Below, piece by piece: positions 1-6,149 of a stretch of 18,815 nucleotides of DNA. Both the position numbers and the translations under genes were made by a program. The stretch is taken from NCBI GenBank assembly GCA_020833205.1, contig JAJHQT010000007.1, positions 1-18,815 of the forward strand, in the 5' to 3' direction. A model generated the notes under the pieces. The model worked only from the letters and a program-made list of their open reading frames with translations. It did not search any database and was not told the origin of the DNA. How positions within the stretch are numbered: position 1 is the first letter of the stretch; each line of letters begins with the position of its first letter. The DNA is from Pyrobaculum sp. GTDB taxonomy: Archaea; Thermoproteota; Thermoprotei; Thermoproteales; Thermoproteaceae.

Positions 1-232
1 TCATCTCCTCCTTCAACCTCCACGCCACCCTCCTCACCCTCCGCTCCTCAGCCCTACTGCATTTGAGGAAGTCCTCCAGCGGCCTCGGCACGCCGGCCGC
101 CTTAGCGGCGGTCCACAGCACAGCCACAGCCACCACCTCCGGCGGGAATCCGGCCACAGCGTCGAAATACCGCCTCACTAATGATTCAGCCTCCTCCACC
201 ACGCGTTGCGGCAAACCTGGCCGCGCCGTCAA
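1..232 (-). pseudogene. TFB-like (TFIIB cyclin repeat) C-terminal fragment, partial
   Basis: The minus strand reads open from about 232 off the left edge, giving roughly 77 codons that look like a genuine protein, whereas the plus frame here is Ser/Thr/Ala-rich shadow. The segment FPPEVVAVAVLWTAAKAAGV followed by PRPLEDFLKCSRAEERRVRR resembles the second cyclin-fold repeat of archaeal transcription factor B (a helix with P-x-x-V-A-x-A-x-L-x-x-A-A-K, then a helix-turn-helix-like end). TFB recruits RNA polymerase to TATA-bound TBP. The zinc ribbon and first cyclin repeat expected upstream are missing: beyond about 232 the frame becomes antisense to PaRep2b coding sequence. Either the gene was cut by the PaRep2b junction or it is a short TFB-like protein starting at TTG 232. 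The end lies outside the window. The family call rests on pattern recognition only. Confidence 0.45.
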
Positions 233-275
233 GAGCTGGCGGGAGCTGGTAGACGCAATAGACTGGAGCTGGGTA

Positions 276-2321
276 TTGAAGAGAGTCGAGGAGCTGGCCG
301 ACGAGTTAAAGCCCTGGATTGGCCCCGAAAAGATGAGCGATGCTGAGAGGGAGGGGCTTGTGAGGAGGATGCTGGGCGAGCTTGCGCTTTTCGTCCACTT
401 CGCCGAGGCGAGGAGAGGCATGGACGGCAGCAAATGGCGTGAGGAGAGGGCCAAGAGGCTGGCCAAGGCGGTGGAGGCGTTGAGCGGTGGGAGGATAGCC
501 GGCGAATACGCCGAAACGCTGGCCAAGCAGATTATCTACTACACCGAGAGCCATGTGGAAAGGACGGAGAACCGCATCAAGAACCTAGCTAAAGAAGTCG
601 GCATCTCTGAAGAGGAGGTGTGGAGCATCGTTGAGCGCGTCCTCAGCGGCGAGGATCCCTATACATATTGCCTGGCTAGAGACTGCGCCAGTGATAGGAT
701 TGTCAAGAAGTTCGTCGCCCCAGCCCTTGAGCTTATCATGCTGGACAAGGCGCTTAATAAAGAATTCGACATGGAGAAAGCGTTGCTCATCTTCGGCGAG
801 ATGTACGCAACTGCGGTAGCGGGAGACGGCCACGTGGGGCCGGGTGAGGTCGTGCTGACCGTCGGTGGGGAGCTTGGCGGAGGCGCCGCGCTACTGCGCC
901 TAGCTACGTTGCTGTTGCTCAAGGAGCCCCTGCCCGACGAGCTGAAGTTCAACATGCGGGTGTACGTTGGGAGTGGCAGATACTACAACATAACCGCGAT
1001 CAGCGAAGACGCGGCGAGGCTTATGCGCCTCCTTGCCGTCTCTGCGCCGTCGGCTGGCGGAGAGTACTTAAGCCCCAAGTTCAAAGAATTCATGGAGGAG
1101 GCTCAGGTGGAGGTACGGGTTGACAACATAAGTGAGACCGAGAGGGGCGCTGTCGCCGACTTGATCATATCGGCGGGCGGTACCGCCATCAAATACAACG
1201 TATATCTGAGCGACAAGATCGAGCTCCTATTCCAATCGACAGACCGGAGCCGCGCTGAGCTAGCGGCCCGGCTATTGAAGCTGGTGGGCGTCGACGTGGA
1301 GGTGAAGAAAGTGGGCGGCAAGAAAGATGTCTGGCGCGTCGTAGCCACCACCGACATGATTGCGGCTGGGCGCGAGGAGCTAAGAAAAGCCATCGCCGAG
1401 ACTGTCGAGAAGGTGCGCAAGTCGGTAGGCGAGGAGAGGGCGGAGCGTTGGCTGAAAAAGCTGGAGAAGGGACGTGTGTTGATGGAGGGATGGCCGAAGT
1501 TCGAAGTGAGGCTGACCAATAGCGGCGGGATGGTGGTCAAATTCAGCTCCCCCAACCCCGACAGCGTAGAGCAGGTGGCGCAGAGACTTAGGGAGATGGG
1601 GCTTAAGGAGGGCAGACACATCACGGTGAAGATGCCTGACAACGGGGAGATGGGCTACGTCTTGATCTTAAAAGAGGGCTTGGCGCACGCCGCCTGGCTC
1701 TCCGTCTACGGCCCTAAGACGCAACGGGAGCTAGCAGAGGCGTTTATAAAGCTCATCCACCTGAGGGCGGAGGAGGCAGACGGGGGGATGTGCAGCGAGG
1801 TGTGTAGAAAAGTCGAGGAGATCGTGGAGAAGGGCAAGTCGAGACGCTCCCAGACGCTGGAGAACATCGAGGTGGAAGTCGAGGTAGACGGCAAGAAATA
1901 CAAGGTGAAGGTACTAGGCGGAAAAGCCTTTGAGGAGGACAGAGGCGGCAAGTTGATGCTTAGGATTGAGATAACTGTAGAGGTGAGCTACGTGGAGGGC
2001 GAGCATGTGGGCCGCGTGGAGCGTAAATACACAATCACCTACAGCAGGCGTGGGAAAACCAACACGGCAGTGGGCCGCACATACGCCAGCGTCAATGCGC
2101 CTGGCGGCAGAGAGGCAGACGCCAAGATATTCTCGGCGCTGATCAAAGCCCTCACGGGCAAGGAGCCGAAGGTGTACCGCATGAAAGGCGACAAGATAAT
2201 GATCGATTGCTACGAGGGACACCTAGAAGGCTTCATGCACTACGTCGAGCTCGCAGATGACATAGAGGAGTGGCTAGAGAAGACGAGCCGGCGAGCTGGC
2301 TCATCTACTTCACAGCTGTGA
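276..2321 (+). CDS. PaRep2b-family protein, probably 5'-truncated
   Basis: This is a Pyrobaculum-specific PaRep2b repeat-family protein of unknown function. Family-like sequence begins near base 231 (WRELVDAIDWSWVLKRVEEL), continues through a helical N-terminal part (LIMLDKAL, FGEMYATAVAGDGHVG), the central PaRep2b region (YVGSGRYYNI, YLSDKIELLFQSTDRSRAEL, EGLAHAAWLSVYGPKTQREL), and ends with the typical tail (ALTGKEPK, IMIDCYEGHLEGF, IEEWLEKT). In-frame starts are only TTG 63, TTG 276 and ATG 333. TTG 63 would read through sequence that looks antisense to a TFB-like gene, so I give 276, although it loses the first conserved residues. No TATA box sits 23 bp upstream of 276. The natural 5' end may be missing. 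The stop lies 11 nt before thiL, so the two may be co-transcribed. Members of this family sit in multiple copies in Pyrobaculum genomes; their biochemical role is not known. Confidence 0.8.
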   Translation: MKRVEELADELKPWIGPEKMSDAEREGLVRRMLGELALFVHFAEARRGMDGSKWREERAKRLAKAVEALSGGRIAGEYAETLAKQIIYYTESHVERTENRIKNLAKEVGISEEEVWSIVERVLSGEDPYTYCLARDCASDRIVKKFVAPALELIMLDKALNKEFDMEKALLIFGEMYATAVAGDGHVGPGEVVLTVGGELGGGAALLRLATLLLLKEPLPDELKFNMRVYVGSGRYYNITAISEDAARLMRLLAVSAPSAGGEYLSPKFKEFMEEAQVEVRVDNISETERGAVADLIISAGGTAIKYNVYLSDKIELLFQSTDRSRAELAARLLKLVGVDVEVKKVGGKKDVWRVVATTDMIAAGREELRKAIAETVEKVRKSVGEERAERWLKKLEKGRVLMEGWPKFEVRLTNSGGMVVKFSSPNPDSVEQVAQRLREMGLKEGRHITVKMPDNGEMGYVLILKEGLAHAAWLSVYGPKTQRELAEAFIKLIHLRAEEADGGMCSEVCRKVEEIVEKGKSRRSQTLENIEVEVEVDGKKYKVKVLGGKAFEEDRGGKLMLRIEITVEVSYVEGEHVGRVERKYTITYSRRGKTNTAVGRTYASVNAPGGREADAKIFSALIKALTGKEPKVYRMKGDKIMIDCYEGHLEGFMHYVELADDIEEWLEKTSRRAGSSTSQL

Positions 2322-2332
2322 CCCCCGCGCTT

Positions 2333-3193
2333 ATGTCAGTTAAGCCGGCCGAGAAAGACTTTCTCCGTCGTCTTCTCTCCGATTTGGGGGCTGAGGAGAA
2401 CGACGTGGTATACGTAGACGGACTTGCGCTTAAGATCGACGGCTCTGCGGCCTCCACCTCCAAGTTGCCCTTCCAGAGCTGGCTCGACTTCGGCTGGCGT
2501 AATGTCGCCGGGGCCTACAGCGACATGCGGGTGAAGTATGCCGAGGCCCGGCACCTCCTGGCATCCGTCACGGCGCCCGACCTCGCCATAGCCGAGGAGG
2601 TCATCGCCGGGATAAAGGCAGCGGCGTCTTACTTCTCTCTTGTGTACGTCGGAGGTGACTTAAATCGGGGTAGCGATGTGGTAGTGGACGTCGTCCTCGT
2701 GGGCAGGTCTACGCTTAGGCTAGGCCGCGTGCCGAGGCCGGGCGACGTCCTTGTCACAATACCGGAGTTCGGCTACACAAGCCTTGCATATAGGTTCTGG
2801 AGGGAAGACCACCCAGCCGTGAGAAAAGGTGTAGAGGCCCTGCGCCGCCCGTCGCCGCTGTGGCCGTTGCCCCCGCCGCACTGCGTCACCGCCTCCATGG
2901 ACTCCTCAGACGGACTCGCAGACGTGCTTTGGTCTATGGCACGCGGCGTGAATATAGTCGTCAAAAGGCTCCCCGCCGCCGCGGAGGTGGAGGCCTTCGC
3001 AGTGGAGAGGGGCCTGGACTTGGAGGAGGTGGTTTTCAACGGCGGGGAGGAGTACCTCCCCGTCTTTGCAGTGCGACGCGGCTGTCCCGTAGAGAGCCCC
3101 TACGTCGAGTTTGCGGAGGTCGCCGAGGGCAACGGCGTGGTGTGGTGGAGAGGGGAACCTCTGAGGTGGCGGGGCTGGAGCTACTTCCTTTAA
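2333..3193 (+). CDS. thiL: Thiamine-monophosphate kinase
   Basis: ThiL phosphorylates thiamine monophosphate with ATP to thiamine diphosphate, the cofactor of the 2-oxoacid:ferredoxin oxidoreductase encoded later in this window. The 286-residue product shows the AIR-synthase/ThiL fold signatures: an N-terminal Asp-rich segment VYVDGLALKIDG (about 27-37), a YSDM site (62-65) in place of the usual NLSD, GGDLNRG (107-113), MDSSDGL (189-195) and FNGGEEYLPVF (about 235-245). ATG 2333 is chosen because the conserved EKDFLRRLL stretch begins within seven residues of it. The frame is open upstream to GTG 2270, but that would overlap the PaRep2b gene. No convincing TATA box lies 23 bp upstream, which fits read-through from the upstream gene. 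Length is slightly under the usual 300-330 residues. Confidence 0.9.
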   Translation: MSVKPAEKDFLRRLLSDLGAEENDVVYVDGLALKIDGSAASTSKLPFQSWLDFGWRNVAGAYSDMRVKYAEARHLLASVTAPDLAIAEEVIAGIKAAASYFSLVYVGGDLNRGSDVVVDVVLVGRSTLRLGRVPRPGDVLVTIPEFGYTSLAYRFWREDHPAVRKGVEALRRPSPLWPLPPPHCVTASMDSSDGLADVLWSMARGVNIVVKRLPAAAEVEAFAVERGLDLEEVVFNGGEEYLPVFAVRRGCPVESPYVEFAEVAEGNGVVWWRGEPLRWRGWSYFL

Positions 3194-3201
3194 AGTTATA
3201 C

Positions 3202-3705
3202 ATGACATCTGGCAAGTTGAAACTTATAGCGCGGGGTTTTTCTCTAGCTGTCGGTCGTAACGGGATTCTTCTCACTTGCTAAATGAGCCGTCCCAGCTGT
3301 TGGGCATATCTTATCCTGAGTCCTTCCTGCCTGGATATGTGGCGTGGCTGATGGCGACGCTTTGGCTTTCCGCTGTGTGGCTATCTACGGGGTGGCTAGG
3401 TGAGTGATAGAGCTGTACGCCGTCTGTAGGTTCAGGTTCTGCAGATGGAGGAGGGGATTCCTCGCCGTAGGGCTCTCTGCGGTTGTTCTGGGCATCTCTC
3501 TTTCAGCTCCATCCTTTTGCCGTCTTGGCTTGGCCTCCAGCGGCGTGACGACCGCTTTCATCGGCTACTCTTCCGGTTTAGTAGCCTGCTACGCATTAAA
3601 TAGGGCCTTATTTGGCGTAGCTGGATTTATGTACATGGCGCCTTTTACCACAAGCGGCGGCTTTGCGTCGCATGGCCTACTCGGCCACCCTAGCTGGTTG
3701 CCTAC
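3202..3705 (+). pseudogene. Decayed multi-spanning membrane protein, possibly rhomboid-like
   Basis: Three consecutive plus frames each give short membrane-protein-like pieces. Frame A runs from ATG 3202 (or TTG 3217) to TAA 3280-3282 (MTSGKLKLIARGFSLAVG). Frame B runs from about 3270 to TGA 3405 and contains LLGISYPESFLPGYVAWLMA followed by TLWLSAVWLSTGWLG. Frame C runs on from 3404 with FLAVGLSAVVLGISLS, then SSGVTTAFIGYSSGLVACYA and SHGLLGHPSW. An AT box (CTTTAAAG, about 3188-3195) precedes the first piece. The pieces join logically into one protein if two frameshifts are corrected. SSGVTTAFIG and the later SHGLLG vaguely recall the rhomboid serine and histidine segments, but this is weak. 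Frame C stays open to 3811, its last 100 bases being antisense to the PaREP1 gene, so I end the remnant at 3705. Confidence 0.45.
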
Positions 3706-4209
3706 TTATGTATTTGGCGTCGCGCCGACTTTCCTGAGGATTTCAAAGACGGCGTTGATCACCCTCTTTATGTCCTCTACGACGAGGTCTATGAAGGGGT
3801 ATCTGCTGTAGACTCCCGACTTGTCTAGGCCGTTGTATTGAAACTCGTGGAGGCTCAGGGCCAAGTTCGTCAAGTCGTATAGACTCAGAGCTGTGACCCC
3901 CTCCAAGTCTTTGGCCACGGCGAGCATGTAACCCGTGGGCATAAACGCCACCACGAAATCCGCCAGGTGAACCCGGCGCCCGTCTCTAGTGGTCCTAACC
4001 CCCTTAAACCTCTCTGCCAACTTATCTCTGTGTTCCACGGCTAACGCGGCCAGCAACGCCTTCCACGCCTGGAACGCCTTACCTGCGGCGTTTCTGTAGA
4101 GACCCTCCTCCAAGAATTTCAGCGCGAGCTCCGCCTCGTATTTAGCCTCCAGGAGGCGGCCCCGCCGATACCCCTCGGGGTCTCTCCAAGGCTTCTCCAG
4201 CTCTATCAC
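3706..4209 (-). CDS. PaREP1 family protein
   Basis: This is a PaREP1-family protein, a paralogous family abundant in Pyrobaculum and related crenarchaea. Its function is not established; the family resembles HEPN-like helical proteins. The diagnostic core is RLLEAKYEAELALKFLEEGL followed by YRNAAGKAFQAWKALLAALA, then a C-terminal helical part with LHEFQYNG and a YSRYPF segment. The frame opens at ATG 4227, but the TATA-like CTTTTAAAT (4228-4236) touches that codon and is centred 23 bp from GTG 4209. The other leaderless genes here show the same 23-bp spacing, so GTG 4209 (protein beginning VIELEKPWRDPEGY, 167 residues) is the better start. The gene is divergent from the anchored protein at 4266, and its 3' end follows the decayed membrane gene. 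Confidence 0.88.
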   Translation of the reverse strand: MIELEKPWRDPEGYRRGRLLEAKYEAELALKFLEEGLYRNAAGKAFQAWKALLAALAVEHRDKLAERFKGVRTTRDGRRVHLADFVVAFMPTGYMLAVAKDLEGVTALSLYDLTNLALSLHEFQYNGLDKSGVYSRYPFIDLVVEDIKRVINAVFEILRKVGATPNT

Positions 4210-4227
4210 GACAGAGCCCCCATCCAT

Positions 4228-4243
4228 ATTTAAAAGCTATAGC
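4228..4243. promoter_or_regulatory. Divergent promoter region for PaREP1 and the 4266 gene
   Basis: ATTTAAAAG (4228-4236) reads as CTTTTAAAT on the minus strand, 23 bp from GTG 4209. The adjacent self-complementary AGCTATAGCT (4235-4244) is about 26 bp upstream of GTG 4266. The two starts are only 56 bp apart, so both promoters must share or closely juxtapose TBP sites. Motif recognition only. Confidence 0.5.
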
Positions 4244-4265
4244 TGCCTTTAATGGTTGCTAGTGG

Positions 4266-4970
4266 GTGTGGTGGGCTATCTTCTTCGCTGTAGTGACCCT
4301 CACGCTCCTCGCCGTGGCTGGGACGCTCGCTGTGTTGACAGACGCATACTCCAAAGCGCTGGATGCCTACCGACTGGCGAAGCTGACCTTGGACCAGTGG
4401 TATTCACTGTCTAGCCAACTTAACCACACGGTCTGCACCGCGGCAGAGGAGATGGCGAAAGAAGCCGTGAAGACGCTAGACGTCGAGAGGTACAGAGAGC
4501 TGGGGCCCGCCTTCGGAAGAGCCATGGAGGAAGTTAAGACGAAGACCTTCCTCAAGAGGCTGAACTACAGCTGGGCCTTCCAGGGCGACTTATTTCGGTA
4601 CAACATAACCTTTCTGCGTCGAAGCGCGGCAGGCGCGGTGGATTGGCTGAGGCCCACGGAGCTGATAGAGACCGTCCAGCGCATCAAATCGACGTCGTTC
4701 GACCTAACAACCTCCACCGTCTACGACACGTTGAAGCCCCTAGTCCCAAGAGGCGCGGCGCTCAGCGGGGTGGTGTACGGCCACTTGACAGGAAATGGTA
4801 CATACACAGGCACGCTGACTGGGGAGTACACGCTGAGGGACAAGACACCGCTTAGATGCGCAAGCGGAAGCCTCTCTGTGAGCTTCACGGCGTCTCACTA
4901 CGCCAGCTTGACGTTGAACTCCACGGAGCCTTCTGTATATATCTACGAGGTAGTATATATCGAGAATTAG
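4266..4970 (+). CDS. Hypothetical exported, N-terminally anchored protein
   Basis: I do not recognise a family. The 234-residue product starts with a membrane segment (about residues 2-24, WWAIFFAVVTLTLLAVAGTL) with no clear cleavage site, so it is probably a signal-anchored extracytoplasmic protein. A helical part follows (about 25-110), then a Thr/Ser/Gly-rich, beta-like C-terminal half. Five N-x-S/T sequons (NHT, NYS, NIT, NGT, NST) and just two cysteines (near NHTVC and PLRC) after the anchor fit an N-glycosylated outer domain with one possible disulfide. GTG 4266 is the first start after an in-frame TAG at 4260-4262. The stop codon overlaps the rpiA stop by 4 nt in convergent orientation. 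Function unknown. Confidence 0.75.
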   Translation: MWWAIFFAVVTLTLLAVAGTLAVLTDAYSKALDAYRLAKLTLDQWYSLSSQLNHTVCTAAEEMAKEAVKTLDVERYRELGPAFGRAMEEVKTKTFLKRLNYSWAFQGDLFRYNITFLRRSAAGAVDWLRPTELIETVQRIKSTSFDLTTSTVYDTLKPLVPRGAALSGVVYGHLTGNGTYTGTLTGEYTLRDKTPLRCASGSLSVSFTASHYASLTLNSTEPSVYIYEVVYIEN

Positions 4971-5638
4971 AGCATGTATATCTTGCCGTCTTCCCGGGCC
5001 ACCAAGACCACCGCGTCTCCCCGCTTGCTAAAGATGCCCGTCTCAACGACGCCGGGGATAAGCTTAAGCGCGTCCTCCGCCGAGGGGTCCAACGCAGAGG
5101 GCGGGGTCCAGTCAAGGATGTAGTTCCCGTTGTCCGTCACCACAGGCCCGAGCTTGCCGCCGTCCTGCCTCAGCTTGGCGACGCCGCCGAACCGCCTCTC
5201 CACCTCCCGAGCCACATGCCGCCAGCCCCACGGCACGACCTCTATGGGCACGGGGTTCCGCGTCGGGATGCTATCCACAAGCTTGTGCTCCTCTATCAAC
5301 ACCACAAACCGCTCCGCCGCGTAGTCCACAAGCTTCTCCCTCAGCAAGGCCCCGCCGCGCCCCTTCAGCAGGATTTTCTCGCGTGTCACCTCATCCGCGC
5401 CGTCGACCGCGAGGTCGATCCTGTCCACGGCCCACAGAGGCCTGAGGAGGCCGCCTAGCCCAAGCTCCACGGCCAGAATTTCGCTGTCGGCAGAGGTCGG
5501 CACGAGCACCACGTCGCTGGGGCCGACCTCAGCAAGCGTCTTGATGAACTCCCGTGCTGTCGTGCCCGACCCCAGCCCCACCACCATACCGTTTTTTACA
5601 AATTTAACGACTTCTCTGGCAAGAAGGGTTTTCGACAT
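4967..5638 (-). CDS. rpiA: Ribose-5-phosphate isomerase A
   Basis: RpiA interconverts ribose 5-phosphate and ribulose 5-phosphate, supplying nucleotide precursors; in archaea this usually connects to the ribulose monophosphate route. The 223-residue protein has the standard length and motifs: GLGSGTTAREF (21-31, phosphate loop), AVDGADEV (77-84, active-site aspartates), LKGRGGALLREKL (91-103, with catalytic Glu101) and VLIEEHKLVD (about 113-122). ATG 5638 lies about 24 bp from the centre of an upstream TATA (ATATTTAA on the minus strand, 5660-5667), so it is probably leaderless with its own promoter. Its stop codon overlaps the stop of the convergent upstream gene by 4 nt. Confidence 0.96.
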   Translation of the reverse strand: MSKTLLAREVVKFVKNGMVVGLGSGTTAREFIKTLAEVGPSDVVLVPTSADSEILAVELGLGGLLRPLWAVDRIDLAVDGADEVTREKILLKGRGGALLREKLVDYAAERFVVLIEEHKLVDSIPTRNPVPIEVVPWGWRHVAREVERRFGGVAKLRQDGGKLGPVVTDNGNYILDWTPPSALDPSAEDALKLIPGVVETGIFSKRGDAVVLVAREDGKIYML

Positions 5639-5659
5639 GAGACTAGAAAAATGGTGAGG

Positions 5660-5667
5660 TTAAATAT
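5660..5667 (-). promoter_or_regulatory. TATA box of rpiA
   Basis: Minus-strand ATATTTAA is centred about 25 bp upstream of ATG 5638, in the gap just before the CBS gene's stop codon at 5670. It supports independent transcription of rpiA. Confidence 0.65.
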
Positions 5668-5669
5668 GC

Positions 5670-6053
5670 CTAGGGAAACGCCTCGGCGGTTAACAACGCT
5701 CTTAAGACGTCTCTAATACTTATGACGCCCACCACCCGCCCGCCTTCGACCACCGGCATGTGGCGTATATTGCTTTCTATCATTTTAACCGTAGCAGAAA
5801 TTATCGAGTCCTCGGGGGAGACCGTGATAAGACTCTTCTTGGCCACTTGGCCCAGCGGCGTTTTGAAGTCGACCTCCTGGGCGAGGAACCTAACGATGTC
5901 GCGCTCTGTCACAATACCCACAGGCTTACCGGCCATATCTACCACGACGACACTTCCCACATTCGTCGCGTACATCTTAGCCACAGCACACTCCAGAGGC
6001 TCATCTTCACGACATGAAATAATGGCATCTTTTAAGAGGTTCCTCACCTTCAC
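5670..6053 (-). CDS. Two-CBS-domain protein
   Basis: A stand-alone pair of CBS domains (a Bateman module), which in this family usually binds adenine nucleotides and regulates a partner. CBS1 covers about residues 4-57 (VVDMAGKPVGIVTERDIVRF) and CBS2 about 68-122 (RHMPVVEGGRVVGVISIRDV). There is no extra catalytic or DNA-binding domain in its 127 residues. The frame opens at TTG 6059, but the TATA box TTATAAAG (minus strand, 6073-6080) is centred 23.5 bp from GTG 6053, so I choose GTG 6053, giving a start VKVRNLLKDAI that fits the family. It lies upstream of rpiA on the same strand and divergent from GAPOR. Its regulatory target cannot be inferred from sequence. Confidence 0.93.
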   Translation of the reverse strand: MKVRNLLKDAIISCREDEPLECAVAKMYATNVGSVVVVDMAGKPVGIVTERDIVRFLAQEVDFKTPLGQVAKKSLITVSPEDSIISATVKMIESNIRHMPVVEGGRVVGVISIRDVLRALLTAEAFP

Positions 6054-6072
6054 AGACAAGTATATGTCTATA

Positions 6073-6080
6073 CTTTATAA
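6073..6080 (-). promoter_or_regulatory. TATA box of the CBS-domain gene
   Basis: Minus-strand TTATAAAG centred 23.5 bp upstream of GTG 6053. The spacing excludes the longer TTG 6059 start under a leaderless model. Confidence 0.7.
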
Positions 6081-6096
6081 GTGTTATCGGGTTCAC

Positions 6097-6108
6097 TGAG
6101 TATACTCA
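6097..6108. promoter_or_regulatory. Perfect 12-bp palindrome between divergent promoters (candidate operator)
   Basis: TGAGTATACTCA is a perfect palindrome. Its centre (6102.5) is 26 bp from the centre of the CBS-gene TATA box and 24 bp from the centre of the GAPOR TATA box, almost exactly midway in the 96-bp divergent gap. It is a good candidate binding site for a dimeric regulator acting on both genes; the regulator is unknown. Confidence 0.55.
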
Positions 6109-6122
6109 ACAACAGCAAAAAC

Positions 6123-6130
6123 CTTATTAG
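6123..6130 (+). promoter_or_regulatory. TATA box of GAPOR
   Basis: CTTATTAG is centred about 23.5 bp upstream of GTG 6150. No Shine-Dalgarno is present between it and the start, which fits a leaderless mRNA. Confidence 0.65.
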
Positions 6131-6149
6131 GTAACACCCACCTCTCTTT

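Noticed and set aside
63..230. N-terminal extension of the PaRep2b frame from TTG 63
   Set aside because: It is Ser/Thr/Ala-rich shadow sequence antisense to a TFB-like coding frame, so I treat it as read-through and not part of the protein.
2860..3282. A 140-codon plus-strand frame overlapping the end of thiL
   Set aside because: It is an Arg/Gly-rich shadow of thiL. Only its final part after 3202 has separate interest and is treated as part of the decayed membrane gene.
4856..5458. A 200-codon plus-strand frame opposite rpiA
   Set aside because: It is antisense to rpiA, whose motifs are all intact, and its His/Arg/Pro-rich composition is typical of GC-rich shadow frames.
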